Shown: positions 46,613 through 55,738 of the stretch, piece by piece
How the letters are laid out: the number at the start of each line of letters is the position of its first letter
Numbering within the stretch: the first letter of the stretch is position 1
Assembly: GCF_001896135.2 (NCBI RefSeq)
Contig: NZ_MPOH02000018.1
Coordinates: 5,344 to 69,343 of the forward strand
Direction: 5' to 3'
DNA: 64,000 bases
Source: Streptomyces phaeoluteigriseus
GTDB taxonomy: Bacteria > Actinomycetota > Actinomycetes > Streptomycetales > Streptomycetaceae
Notes under the pieces: model-generated
Told to the model about the DNA's origin: nothing
What the model saw: the letters and a program-made list of their open reading frames with translations, nothing else
Databases searched by the model: none
Made by a program: the position numbers and the translations under genes

Positions 46613-47338
46613 ATGGGTGACAGCGACAGCTGGACGGCCGCGCCCGGCGTGGCGGAACGGGCCCGGTCCGTGCTCGCCGCGTCGTGGTCCTGCGCGGTGA
46701 CCGCGGACGGCGGCCGCGAGGAGTTCGTCGGCGCGCACACCGTCGGCGACGACGGGCAGGTGTTCCTGCATGTGCCGGAGGACAGCGCACTGCTGACGGC
46801 CGCGATCTTCGTGCCGCGCGGGGAGCCGTCCGCGGTGCTGGAGTTCGCGGACGTCGCGCCCGTCCCGGTCCGGGGCCGCATCCGCGCCCGGCTCTGGCTG
46901 GCCGGCTGGTTCGTCCCCGAGGACGGCCACCTCGCCTTCCACACCACCCGCGTCGTGCTGAAGGAACCCTCCGGAGCGGTCGTCGTCGCCCTCGACGAGT
47001 TCGCCGCCGCCGAGCCGGACCCCCTGGCGACGGCCGAGGCCCACCTGCTCACCCACCTCGCCGACGCGCACCCCGACGCGGTGGAACGGCTCACCCGGCT
47101 CGTCCGCACGGAGAGCCTGCACGGCGCTGTCCGGGTCAAGCCGCTCGCCGTCGACCGGCACGGACTGACGCTGCGCATCGAACGGGCCCGCGCCCACGGC
47201 GACGTACGCCTGCCCTTCCACGCCCCGGCCGACGACGTCGGGCAGCTCACCGAGCGCATGCACGTCCTGCTCGCGCAGGCGGGCGCGGCGTCCTGCCCGC
47301 GAGCCCTACAACGGCAGCGCACAGACCGCGACGGGTGA
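46613..47338 (+). CDS. DUF2470 domain-containing protein, iron-regulated
   Basis: 241 residues. The N-terminal half resembles a pyridoxamine-oxidase-like split barrel (HTVGDDGQVFLHVPEDSALL, APVPVRGRIRARLWLAGWF). The C-terminal half is DUF2470 (AEAHLLTHLADAHPDAVERLTRLV and HGLTLRIERA). The domain accompanies HugZ-type heme-degrading proteins. The iron box makes repression under iron sufficiency likely, so a role in heme-iron use or iron homeostasis is plausible. The 3' end overlaps the convergent lactonase gene by 33 bp. Confidence 0.87.
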   Translation: MGDSDSWTAAPGVAERARSVLAASWSCAVTADGGREEFVGAHTVGDDGQVFLHVPEDSALLTAAIFVPRGEPSAVLEFADVAPVPVRGRIRARLWLAGWFVPEDGHLAFHTTRVVLKEPSGAVVVALDEFAAAEPDPLATAEAHLLTHLADAHPDAVERLTRLVRTESLHGAVRVKPLAVDRHGLTLRIERARAHGDVRLPFHAPADDVGQLTERMHVLLAQAGAASCPRALQRQRTDRDG

Positions 47339-48553
47339 CGCGAACGGCCCGCCCGCGCGCCGCAGGGCGCCGTCGCGGCCGTCCACACGGAACACACCGA
47401 CCGTGCCGGAGCGCTGGTTCGCGGTGAACAGCAGGCCGCCGTCGGGGGAGAGGGCGAGCTGCCGGGGGAACTCCCCGCCCGACGGCACCGTGCCGAGCAG
47501 CCGCAGCCGCGCCCCGTCCGCCTCGACGGCGTACCGAGCGATCGTGTCGTCGCCGCGGTTGGCCAGGAAGGCGTACGCGCCGTCCGGTGTGACGGCGAAC
47601 TGCGCCGGGTGGTTGGTGCCCGCCTTCGCCCCTGTGGACTGCGGCCGGCCGATCGTCAGGCGGCCGGAGGGCGGGTCGTAGGAGCAGACCGAGACCGTGT
47701 CGTCGACCTCGTCGGCCAGGTACGCGTACCGGCCGCCGGGATGGAACGTGAGGTGACGCGGCCCGGCGCCCGGCCGGGTGTGGGCCTGCGCGACCTCGGT
47801 CAGCGTGCCCGCCCGCTGGTCCAGGCGGTAGGAGTACACGGTGTCGGTGCCGAGGTCCACGGCCAGGACGTGCCCGCCGTCCGGTGCCGTGACGATCTGG
47901 TGCGCGTGCGGTCCCTCCTGACCGGGTCCGGGCGCCGGACGGCTGTGGGTGACCAGACCGGTGCGCTCGCCGAGCGCCCCCGAGGCGTCGATCGGGTGCA
48001 CGGCGACGGTGCCCGAGCCGTAGTCGGCGCTCAGCAGCCAGCGTCCGCCCGGATGCACCGACAGGTGACAGGTGTGCGCCCCGCCCGTCGCCCGGCTGCC
48101 CAGCACCTCGCCGTCCGCCGTGCGGACGGCGGTCACGGCACCGCGCTCGCGCTCCTGCACGGCGTACAGCGTCCGGCCGTCCGGGTGCACCGCGAGGTAC
48201 GACGGGTCCGGGACGCCGGTGATCGTGCCGGAGCCGGTGATCCGGCCCGACACGGGGTCGTACGTGGCCACGCCGATGCCCCTGCCCCCGCCGTCCACCG
48301 AGGTGTAGGTGCCGAGGTAGAGCGGCCGGGGACCGGACGGCTCCTTCGAGGCCGGGGCAGAGGCGGACGCCGAGGTGGAGACGGAGGGCTGGGCCGGGGC
48401 GCCGCTCGCCGTCCCGCCCTCCGGTGCCGCGGGTGTCCGGGAGGCGCCGTCGCCGCAGCCCGCCAGGACCGGGGCCCCGGCCGCCGCGCCGAGCGCCCCG
48501 ACGAATCGGCGCCTGCTCCAGCCGCCGTGTGCCGCTTCCGTCCCACTGCCCAT
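47306..48553 (-). CDS. Lactonase family beta-propeller lipoprotein
   Basis: 415 residues from ATG 48553. SRRRFVGALGAAAGAPVLAGC is a Tat signal ending in a lipobox, so the protein is exported folded and lipid-anchored. A Ser/Ala/Pro-rich linker follows. The seven-bladed propeller of the 6-phosphogluconolactonase (YbhE) type shows SYLAVHPDGRTLYAV, THHLSVHPGG-like repeats, GPHAHQIVTAPDGGHVLAVDLG and PRHLTFHPGGRYAYLADE. Export argues against a role as the pentose-phosphate lactonase. Confidence 0.87.
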   Translation of the reverse strand: MGSGTEAAHGGWSRRRFVGALGAAAGAPVLAGCGDGASRTPAAPEGGTASGAPAQPSVSTSASASAPASKEPSGPRPLYLGTYTSVDGGGRGIGVATYDPVSGRITGSGTITGVPDPSYLAVHPDGRTLYAVQERERGAVTAVRTADGEVLGSRATGGAHTCHLSVHPGGRWLLSADYGSGTVAVHPIDASGALGERTGLVTHSRPAPGPGQEGPHAHQIVTAPDGGHVLAVDLGTDTVYSYRLDQRAGTLTEVAQAHTRPGAGPRHLTFHPGGRYAYLADEVDDTVSVCSYDPPSGRLTIGRPQSTGAKAGTNHPAQFAVTPDGAYAFLANRGDDTIARYAVEADGARLRLLGTVPSGGEFPRQLALSPDGGLLFTANQRSGTVGVFRVDGRDGALRRAGGPFASPVAVCALPL

Positions 48554-48679
48554 GTGCCGCACCTCGGGTCGTCGTCCGTCTCCGTCGTGACAGCCACCCT
48601 GACGCGCCGGGACCGCCGAACGCAAAACCGAACGGGAAGGCGCACGCAACCGCATGCGCGGCGCACGCGGAGCTCCCGC

Positions 48680-49951
48680 CTACTGCCCGCGAGAACGACG
48701 TGAGCCGCCCCGCCGGTTGCGCCGCAGCCGCTCGGGGACCCGCAGCCGCCGGTGGATGCTCGCGCGCAGCCGTGGCAGCCACGGCAGCCGGCCGCCCTGC
48801 TCCCGCGTGGCGCGGTCCAGCTCCTCCAGGAGACGGCGTGAGCGGTGCTCGGTGTCGAGTTCGTCGAGCATGCGGTTGACCTCGGTCAGCACCGCACCGT
48901 GCAGCTGCCACTGGCGGGCGTCGTGCTGGAGCTGCTCCAGGAGCAGCTGGGCGAGCTTGTCGCGGGTGGCGGCGGCCTGCCGCAGCTGGGAGGTGAGGCG
49001 TTCCTCGGCGGACTCCGCGTTCTCGCTGACGTGCGTGGTGACCAGCACCGCGAAGCTGACCACGGCGTCGGCGATCTCCGACAGCAGCCGCTCCAGGGCG
49101 GCGCTGGTCTCCGCCGGGAACAGCGCCGCCGGCTCGCGCTCCTTCGTCAGGTCGGTGAGGGTGCGGGCGAGGACCCTCAGGACGACCGTGCAGATCTCCA
49201 GGGTGTCGAGGCCTGTGCGCAGCACCACCCGGTGCAGCACGCCCTCGCGCACCCGGGGGTTGAGCCGCAGGCTGTCCTCGGCCTGCCGCAGTGCCGCGTC
49301 CACCTCGACGATGTCGTGGTCCAGGCGGCGTGCCTCGTGCAGCCGGGCGGCGGCCTGCTCGGAGGGCGTGCGGCCGGCGGCCTCCTCACCGATCCGCAGC
49401 ATCAGCTGCCGTACCCGCCGGGCCAGCCCCTCGATGGACTCGCCGGCCTCCTCCACCCACACGGGGGGCGGCAGCAGCAGGTTGATGCTGAGCCCGACCA
49501 CGGCACCGATCAGGGTTTCCAGCACCCGCGCCCAGGCCGTGTTCCCGACCGTGGTCACGCCCAGCACCAGCATGGCGCTGATCGCCACCTCCGGCACGTA
49601 CTCGTCGACCCGCACCAGATGGCCGACGGCCAGCGCGGCCACGATCAGCAGCCCGAGACTCCACCAGGTCAGGCCCACCAGCAGACTGAACGCGATGGCG
49701 ACGAGGACGCCCGCGACCACCGCGTTGACGCGCCGCACTCCGTTGGTGAGCGTCGCGTACAGGGTGACCTGGACGACCAGCAGCGCGGTCAGTGGCGCGG
49801 TGAGCGGGGCGGTCTCTGGGCTGAGGTGCAGCGCGATGACGTAGGCGATCGTCGCGGCTGCGGAGGATCGAAAAGCCTGGACGACCGCGGGTTCCCGGTG
49901 ACGCCGCACGAACCGCAGGAGCGGTGCGGCACGCTCACGTACATCTTGCAT
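48680..49951 (-). CDS. FUSC/aromatic acid exporter family membrane protein
   Basis: 423 residues. About six hydrophobic helices in the first 170 residues (AAATIAYVIALHLSP, LTALLVVQVTLYATL, NAVVAGVLVAIAFSLLVGL, LGLLIVAALAVGHLV, SAMLVLGVTTVGNT, VLETLIGAVVGLSINLLLPPP) match the FUSC/ArAE core. A long helical cytosolic part follows, with a basic tail (RRNRRGGSRRSRGQ). Probably exports aromatic or other organic acids. A related gene lies at 55960-57129. Confidence 0.85.
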   Translation of the reverse strand: MQDVRERAAPLLRFVRRHREPAVVQAFRSSAAATIAYVIALHLSPETAPLTAPLTALLVVQVTLYATLTNGVRRVNAVVAGVLVAIAFSLLVGLTWWSLGLLIVAALAVGHLVRVDEYVPEVAISAMLVLGVTTVGNTAWARVLETLIGAVVGLSINLLLPPPVWVEEAGESIEGLARRVRQLMLRIGEEAAGRTPSEQAAARLHEARRLDHDIVEVDAALRQAEDSLRLNPRVREGVLHRVVLRTGLDTLEICTVVLRVLARTLTDLTKEREPAALFPAETSAALERLLSEIADAVVSFAVLVTTHVSENAESAEERLTSQLRQAAATRDKLAQLLLEQLQHDARQWQLHGAVLTEVNRMLDELDTEHRSRRLLEELDRATREQGGRLPWLPRLRASIHRRLRVPERLRRNRRGGSRRSRGQ

Positions 49952-50059
49952 CCCTTGGCCAGTTCCCGTTCCTCACCAGCCTCGAACGTTTCTTCCGTCA
50001 CGCACTTCGAACGGAGGCGCCGACCGGAGGAGTTCGGTTCCCGGGGCGAACCCGCGATG

Positions 50060-50554
50060 TCAGTCGAACAGCTTGTCGATGAAGGCGGCGAGATTGCCCG
50101 TCGTCCGGGCGATCTGCTCCTCCAGGGTCAGGCTCTCCTCGAACCGGCCTCCGGACTCGGGGAGCTTCTTGCCGCGCACGTAGAGCGAACAGGCCAGGTC
50201 CGTGCACATGTACAGGCCCACCGAGTTGCCCTCCCGGCCCGCCGCGCCCGCCTTGCGTGCCGTCATCAGCGAGACGCCGCCGCCGGGATGGGTGGTCAGG
50301 CACAGCGAGCACATGCTGCGGTGCAGAAAGCCACGCTGCGAGGCCGGGAACCGGAGGGTCACCCCCACCGGGCGCCCGCCCCGCTCGGTCACCAGGTAGC
50401 TCCGGTCGGGCGCCCCCGGGTCCCGCCACCCCAGGAAGTCCAGGTCGCCCCAGGGTCGCGACTCCAGATCCCGGGGCACCGCCAGCCGCTTGGCCTCCCC
50501 CTTGGAACAGTTTACGAAGGAGTTGCGGATGTCCTGCTCGGTGAGGGTCCTCAT
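50060..50554 (-). CDS. FBP domain-containing protein (treble-clef zinc finger)
   Basis: 164 residues from ATG 50554. The FBP family (EF-G-binding-protein-like) zinc finger shows Cys pairs in HRSMCSLCLTTHPGG and YMCTDLACSLYVRGKK. The N-terminus MRTLTEQDIRNSFVNCSKGEAKRL is typical. Likely binds EF-G or the ribosome, as for FusB-type proteins (from family knowledge). The frame runs on upstream into the HD gene, but only because of a missing base there. Confidence 0.88.
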   Translation of the reverse strand: MRTLTEQDIRNSFVNCSKGEAKRLAVPRDLESRPWGDLDFLGWRDPGAPDRSYLVTERGGRPVGVTLRFPASQRGFLHRSMCSLCLTTHPGGGVSLMTARKAGAAGREGNSVGLYMCTDLACSLYVRGKKLPESGGRFEESLTLEEQIARTTGNLAAFIDKLFD

Positions 50555-50678
50555 CGGGGAAGTCTCCTGGTTCGTGCGGCCCGCGACACCCCGGGGGGCC
50601 GGGCCGACGTTTCCTTGGGGCTCTAGGTTGTGGCCTAAGCGTAGAGAGACATGGGGAGGAGGGTCCAGTTGTTTTCCA

Positions 50679-51316
50679 TCAGACAGTTCCCGGCCATCCG
50701 GGGGCCCGATGGTCCGGGCTGCATCCCCGCACCGGATGTGCCGCCTGCCAGGCCAGTCTGCGGTCCGCGTCCTCGCCGACGCGGGTGAGGAACTCGTCCA
50801 GGGCCAGGAACTCCTCCCAGGGCGGCCGCCGCCCGCTCGGGACAGGGCGGCCACCAGCAGGTCCTCCAGGTCCGGCACCCGTTTGTTCTTCCATGCCTTG
50901 TCGGCCAGGCTCACCAGCAGGTCCTCGACGCCGGCCGCCGCGTCCCAGGAGGCGTGGCCGGCGGCGAAGCGGGCCAGTTCGGGCGGTACGCCGCGGGCCA
51001 GCAGGAGATCGCGGCCGGCCTCCTCGTGCCGGGAGCCGGGCGCGGACAGTTCGGCGGGGTGCAGGGTCTTGCCCACGTCATGGGTGGCGGCGCCGAACAG
51101 CACCGCCCCGCCGTCCACCGCCAACTCCGGGCGGTGCGCGCCCACCCAGTCGACGAGCTGCGCGGCGACATCGTGCACGGCCCGCAGGTGGGCCACCAGC
51201 CGGAGCGGTGCGCCGACGTCCCTCAGCAGTTCGGCCACCGCCGCGGGCAGCGGCCGTAGCGGAGGATCGTGCGTCTCGTCCAGCGCGGTCGACAGCGGGC
51301 TCGGGCCGGTGGTCAT
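50679..51316 (-). pseudogene. HD domain-containing phosphohydrolase, single-base frameshift
   Basis: ATG 51316 opens a frame with HLRAVHDVAAQLVDWVG and FGAATHDVGKTLHP, the HD metal pair, then GRDLLLARGVPPELARFAAGHASWD and LVSLADKAWKNKRVPDLEDLLVAALSRA. Near 50832-50836 one base is missing. The other frame continues RRPPWEEFLALDEFLTRVGEDADRRLAWQAAHPV and stops at 50679. About 213 residues when joined. Without the repair it falsely merges with the FBP gene. Confidence 0.8.
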
Positions 51317-51390
51317 CGGGCCAGGGTAGTCAGTACGGTCTACGCATCCGACGGGGTCGGGACGGCGGGCGGGGAAGGGGTGGGCGCACG

Positions 51391-52356
51391 GTGGCGGACT
51401 CACGGGAACGGGCGGCCGAGCGCGCCCTGGCGGCGGCGGGCCTGCCGCCCGAGCGCCTCGCCCACCTCGGGCCGCTCGGTGGCGGCACCTACAACACCGT
51501 CGAGGAACTCCGTCTCACCGACGGCAGTCGCTATGTGCTGAAGACCGAGCCCGAAGGGCCGGGTCTGCACCACGAGAGCGAACTGCTCGCCTCCGAGGCG
51601 GAGTTCTACCGCGGCGCGGCCCTGGCCGGTGTACCGGCGCCGCGGGTGCTGGCATTCGACGGGCCGTGGCTGCTGATGACCCTGTCCCCGGGCACCGCTT
51701 GGGACGACACGCTCACGACCGTCGAACAGGTCGATCTGCGCGCCGAGTTGGGTCGGCAGGTGGCCCGTCTGCACACCGTGACCGGACCCGGCTTCGGCTA
51801 CCCCTCCGGTGCCCTCGGCCCGCTCGCCCCCGACTGGCGCACCGCGTTCGCGGTGATGCTCGACGCCGTCCTCGACGACGCGCGCCGCTACCACGCCCGG
51901 CTGCCCCGCCCCGCCGACGAGGTGGCCGCCGTCGCCCGGAGCGCCTACGACGCCCTCGACGAGGTGACCGTCCCGCGTCTCGTCCACTTCGACCTGTGGC
52001 CGGGCAACGTCCTGGTCGACCGCTCGACGGGCCGGGCCCGGATCGGTGGACTCATCGACGGGGAGCGGATGTTCTGGGGCGACCCCCTCGCCGACTTCGT
52101 GTCCCTGGCGCTGCTCGGCGACATCCGTGAGGACGAGTCCTTCCTCGCCGGCTACCACGAGGCCGGCGGGCGGGCGGAGTTCGACGCCCCGGCCCGCCTG
52201 CGCCTGGCCCTGTACCGCACCTACCTCTACCTGATCATGATCGCCGAGACCGTGCCGCGGGCGGTCGACGCAGGGCGTGTCCGATGGGTCCAGGAGAGGG
52301 TCGCCCCCGAGCTGCTCGCGGCACTCGAAGAGATCGAGAAGACCGCCGTCTCTTAG
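51391..52356 (+). CDS. Aminoglycoside phosphotransferase (APH) family kinase
   Basis: 321 residues from GTG 51391. GTYNTVEELRLTDGSRYVLKTEP is the nucleotide loop and Lys. LVHFDLWPGNVLVD is the catalytic HxDxxxxN block (Brenner motif, with Leu-Trp as in fructosamine and choline kinase relatives). GLIDGERMFWGDPLADF is the DxD metal site. Substrate may be a small sugar, amine or antibiotic and is not shown. The stop overlaps a dyad that precedes the ROK gene. Confidence 0.87.
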   Translation: MADSRERAAERALAAAGLPPERLAHLGPLGGGTYNTVEELRLTDGSRYVLKTEPEGPGLHHESELLASEAEFYRGAALAGVPAPRVLAFDGPWLLMTLSPGTAWDDTLTTVEQVDLRAELGRQVARLHTVTGPGFGYPSGALGPLAPDWRTAFAVMLDAVLDDARRYHARLPRPADEVAAVARSAYDALDEVTVPRLVHFDLWPGNVLVDRSTGRARIGGLIDGERMFWGDPLADFVSLALLGDIREDESFLAGYHEAGGRAEFDAPARLRLALYRTYLYLIMIAETVPRAVDAGRVRWVQERVAPELLAALEEIEKTAVS

Positions 52357-52374
52357 CTCACATCATGAACTAAG
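52352..52374. promoter_or_regulatory. CTTAGnTCA-N5-TGAnCTAAG dyad upstream of the ROK gene
   Basis: A 23-bp palindrome with 8 of 11 pairs. Its left arm contains the stop codon of the kinase gene. It lies 75 bp before the ROK start, so it may be an autoregulatory operator. Confidence 0.55.
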
Positions 52375-52448
52375 GGTTGGAGGAATGTCGCGCGGACCGC
52401 ATCCGCACAGGTATGTTGCAGGTCGGGCAGGGTTCGAAGGGGGCCGAT

Positions 52449-53738
52449 ATGGCGGAGCGCAACGGGCGTACGGTACGCGATCTCAGGCGGGCCAACCGCA
52501 CAGCAGTCCTGCAACGGCTCTACTTCGACGGCCCCCTCAGCCGTTTCGAGCTGGGCCCGGTCACCGGCCTCAGCTCCGGCTCGGTCAGCAATGTCGTCGC
52601 CGACCTGGTCGCCGACGGGCTCCTGGAGGAGGCCGGCAGCGTCGACTCCGACGGCGGCCGCCCCCGCACCCTGCTGCGCGTCGCGCCCGCCAGCGGCCAC
52701 ATGATCGGCGTGGACGTCGGAGAGACCCGGGTACGTGTCGAGCTGTTCGACCTCACCCTCACCGAACTCGCCCGGGCCGAACGCCCGTTGGAGCAGCGTC
52801 GGTACGAGGTCGAGGGCATCGTCGGCCACATCCGCGACGGCGTCGCCCAGGTGCTCGACGCCGCCGGCATCGCCCCCGAGCGGCTGCTGGGCGTCGGCAT
52901 CGGCGTCCCCGGCATCGTCGAGCGCGGCCCCGAGCACGGGGCGGTCGTGCACGGCCAGACCATCGGCTGGGACGCCGTCCCGCTCGAAGAGCTGCTGCGG
53001 GCGGGCTCCCCGCTCCCCGAGAGCGTCCCCTACTTCATCGACAACGGTGCCAAGACCCTCGGCCAGGCCGAGATGTGGTTCGGCGGCGGCCGAGGGGCCC
53101 ACAACGCCTGCGTCGTCCTCTTCGGCTCGGGCGTCGGCGCCTGCCTGGTCACCCCCGACGTGGAGAACGGCCGGGCCGTCGAGTGGGGGCACCTCACCGT
53201 GCGGGTGCGCGGACGCCGCTGCCGCTGCGGGGCGCTGGGCTGCCTGGAGGCGTACGCGGGCGCCGAGGCCCTCCTCGACCGCTGGCGCGAGGAGGGTGGC
53301 GAGCCCCCTTCGGGCGCCGACGAGGAGACCGCGCTGACCGCGATGCTCGCCGCCGCCTATCCGGCCGACGGCGCCGAAGCCGACCCCGTCGCCCTCGCCG
53401 TCCTGGAGGAGACCGCCGAATACCTGGGCGCCGGGCTCTCCGACCTGATCAACCTCTTCCAGCCCGAGCGCATCCTCATCGGCGGCTGGGCCGGCCTCCA
53501 GCTCGGCACCCGCTTCCTGCCCGCCGTACGCCGCCACGCCACCGCGTACGCGCTGCGCCACCCGGCCGAGAAGGTCACCGTCGAACTGGGCCGGCTCGGG
53601 CCCGACGCGGTCACCGTGGGCGCCGCGATCCTGCCGCTCGCCGACTTCTTCTCCCGCGGCGGCCGACGCCCCGAGCCCCTCCCCGTCGGCCCGGCGCCCG
53701 CCTGGCGCACCGCGCTGGAGGAACGCGCCCCGCACTGA
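52449..53738 (+). CDS. ROK family transcriptional regulator/sugar kinase-like protein
   Basis: 429 residues. The winged helix reads TVRDLRRANRTAVLQRLYFDGPLSRFELGPVTGLSSGSVSNVVADLVADGLLEEAG. The ROK core has IGVDVGETRVRVELFD, GVGIGVPGIV, and the zinc motif RGRRCRCGALGCLEAYAG (CxCGxxGCxE). I use ATG 52449 with GAAGGGGG upstream; 52413 is an alternative start. Usually represses sugar genes. No sugar gene is directly adjacent, so its target may be elsewhere. Confidence 0.88.
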   Translation: MAERNGRTVRDLRRANRTAVLQRLYFDGPLSRFELGPVTGLSSGSVSNVVADLVADGLLEEAGSVDSDGGRPRTLLRVAPASGHMIGVDVGETRVRVELFDLTLTELARAERPLEQRRYEVEGIVGHIRDGVAQVLDAAGIAPERLLGVGIGVPGIVERGPEHGAVVHGQTIGWDAVPLEELLRAGSPLPESVPYFIDNGAKTLGQAEMWFGGGRGAHNACVVLFGSGVGACLVTPDVENGRAVEWGHLTVRVRGRRCRCGALGCLEAYAGAEALLDRWREEGGEPPSGADEETALTAMLAAAYPADGAEADPVALAVLEETAEYLGAGLSDLINLFQPERILIGGWAGLQLGTRFLPAVRRHATAYALRHPAEKVTVELGRLGPDAVTVGAAILPLADFFSRGGRRPEPLPVGPAPAWRTALEERAPH

Positions 53739-53810
53739 GGTTTCGCCGGCCGGCCCGGAGGTACCCGCGTCCCGCCGCATGTGACACGACCTCGAAGGGA
53801 GGGCATCGTG

Positions 53811-54107
53811 GTGGACCATCGCCTCGAAGGACCCGGAGAGAACGGCACGCCCGTCCCGCGTGACCTGCCCGATCAGCAGGCGGACGCGGGCGATGACCCC
53901 TGGGAGGTCGCCCCCACGAGGGCGGACGAGAACGCCGGCACGGACGCCGACCCGGACGACACCGACGCCGATACCGACGGCCCCGACACGGACGGCCCCG
54001 ACACGGACGTCCCCGACACGGACGAGGCGGGCACGGGCCGCCAGGGCGCCCCCCGCCCGGCCACCGTCAACGCCGATCACCCCACCCCCGACGAGCCGAC
54101 CGGCTGA
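53811..54107 (+). CDS. Small acidic disordered protein with DGPDT repeats
   Basis: 98 residues from a GTG at 53811 (a second GTG at 53808) after AGGGAGGG. The sequence is rich in Asp, Pro, Thr and Gly and has no predicted fold. DGPDT-DGPDT-DVPDT is coded by three 15-bp direct repeats. No family recognised. It follows the ROK gene by 72 bp. The ribosome site supports translation, but expression is unproven. Confidence 0.55.
   Translation: MDHRLEGPGENGTPVPRDLPDQQADAGDDPWEVAPTRADENAGTDADPDDTDADTDGPDTDGPDTDVPDTDEAGTGRQGAPRPATVNADHPTPDEPTG
53976..54020. repeat. Three 15-bp tandem repeats
   Basis: GACGGCCCCGACACG occurs at 53976-53990 and 53991-54005, and GACGTCCCCGACACG at 54006-54020. They are within the acidic small protein and keep the frame. 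Confidence 0.85.
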
Positions 54108-54196
54108 GCCCCGCCGCCCGCCCCGGCGGACACCCCGACGACCGACCGCCCGGTCCCTTGCGACGATCGTCCGCATGGTCGACCGGGCGGTTCTTC

Positions 54197-54235
54197 GCGC
54201 CTCGTGCATAGCGCGGGGCGCCTCGTGCATAGCGC
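54197..54235. repeat. 21-bp tandem repeat in a gene-poor gap
   Basis: GCGCCTCGTGCATAGCGC occurs at 54197-54214 and again at 54218-54235. The surrounding 431 bp (54108-54538) also hold repeated CCCGTGAGnCGG units at about 54322-54361. A minus-strand frame of 131 codons (54077-54472) runs through, with ALCTRR twice, but it shows no family I recognise and no convincing ribosome site. I do not call a gene. Confidence 0.7.
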
Positions 54236-54538
54236 CGCGTACACCTCGCGGGTGCCCGGCGTGCCGTCCTCCGGCACCACCCGGCGGGCCCGGATCTCGA
54301 CCTGCTGACCGTTCCGTCCGCCCGTGAGCCGGCCCGTGAGTCGGCCTCCGCCCGTGAGCCGCAGGCCGGCCAGTGCACGGCCCGCCAGGCGCGCTGGCCC
54401 AGGCGTGCGCGGCAGGAGGCTGGTGACGCGGACGGCCGGCATCAGGTCGAGACCGTGCCGAGGCCGAGCCACAGGGGCTGGTGGCGGAGACGAACGCGAT
54501 CAGGACGTCCACGACGGTGATGTCGACGTAGCCGCCCG

Positions 54539-55569
54539 TCAGCCGACCTTGCGCCCCCGCATCGGCTCCGTCGGCGCGCCCGCGCCGGCGCGCATCCCGT
54601 GCAGGAACTCCTCCAGGACCTCCGTCGCCGTGCGCTGCGGGCGCCAGCCCAGTTCGACGCGCGCGCGGGTGCAGTCCAGCAGGGGGAGGCGCAGGACCGC
54701 GTCGAAGAGGTGCGGGGAGGCGGGCAGCAGGTGCAGGCCCCACGCGGCGGCGATCGCCGCGCGGGCCGCCGTCCTGGGCAGCCGCACCGGGCGGGCGTCG
54801 AACATCTTGGCGAGCAGTTCCGCGTCGAGGGGCGGATCGGCGGCGAGGTTGAAGGGCCCGCGCACGTCCGTGCGCACGGCGAGCCGGTACGCCTCGGCCG
54901 CGTCCTCGGTGTGCAGCGCCTGCACCCGCAGGCCCGGCACGTCCGGCAGGAACGGCAGCAGCTCGGGCCGGGCGATCGGCCCCGGCAGGAACCGGCCGCC
55001 GAAGATCCGGCGCTGCTCGCTCGCGGACTCCCGCTTGAACAGGAACGCCGGCCGCATCCGCACCACGCGGGTCCCGGGGTGATCGCGTTCGAAGGTGTCC
55101 AGGGCCCGCTCCAGATAGGCCTTCTCCCGGCAGTACGCGGCGTCCGGCCAGCCGTGCGTGGGCCACGACTCGTCCACCGCGCGCTCCTCCTGCGGCCCCG
55201 GCGAGTACGCGCCCACCGACGAGGCGTGCACCAGCGCCGGCACGTTCGCCGCCGCCACCGCCTCGAACACCCGCAGGCTGCCCAGCACATTGGTCCGCCA
55301 GGTCACCGCGGGGTCGTGCGTCGGCTGGAACGCCCACGCCAGGTGCACCACCGCGTCCGCGCCCTCGAACACCCGGGTGAGACTTTCCTCCTCGGTGCCC
55401 AGATCGACCGTCGTCCACTCCGTCCCGGGCGCGTCCGGCCCGGGAACCGCCGGGCCAGCCCCACCACCGACTCCACCTCGGGATCCTCCGCCAGGAGCCG
55501 CACCACACTCGTGCCGACATTGCCGGTGGCCCCGGTGACCACGACCCTCTTGCCCGAACCGCTGCTCAC
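54539..55569 (-). pseudogene. NAD-dependent epimerase/dehydratase, single-base frameshift
   Basis: From GTG 55569 the frame gives VVVTGATGNVGTSVVRLLAEDPEVESVVGLARRFPG (Rossmann TGxxGxxG). Near 55438 one G/C is missing. The next frame resumes MFEGADAVVHLAWAFQPTHDP, TNVLGSLRVFEAVAAANVPALVHASSVGAYSPG and YCREKAYLERAL (active YxxxK), ending at 54539. About 343 residues joined. An extended-SDR nucleotide-sugar or isoprenoid-type enzyme; substrate unknown. Confidence 0.82.
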
Positions 55570-55738
55570 CTTCGACTCCTCTCGCCGCCGTCCCCTGGGG
55601 CGCGACGAGTACCCCCGTTCCGCGCGGGACACGCGAGCGCCCGGGACGGGCCGGGGGCCGGCGGGACGATCAGCGCACGAACAGGGCGAGCGGGGCTCCC
55701 CGCCCGGGACAGCCCCGCACGCACGCGGGCAGAAGGAA

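Noticed and set aside
50610-50640. TTAGG-N7-CCTAG-like element upstream of the FBP gene as an iron box
   Set aside because: The spacing and centre do not fit the 19-bp iron box.
50060-51403. HD-FBP fusion protein of 447 residues
   Set aside because: It arises from a missing base near 50834; the true HD end is in another frame and the FBP gene has its own start.
52353-55520. A 1055-codon minus-strand frame
   Set aside because: It is antisense to the ROK gene and in the wrong frame for the epimerase; no domain is visible.
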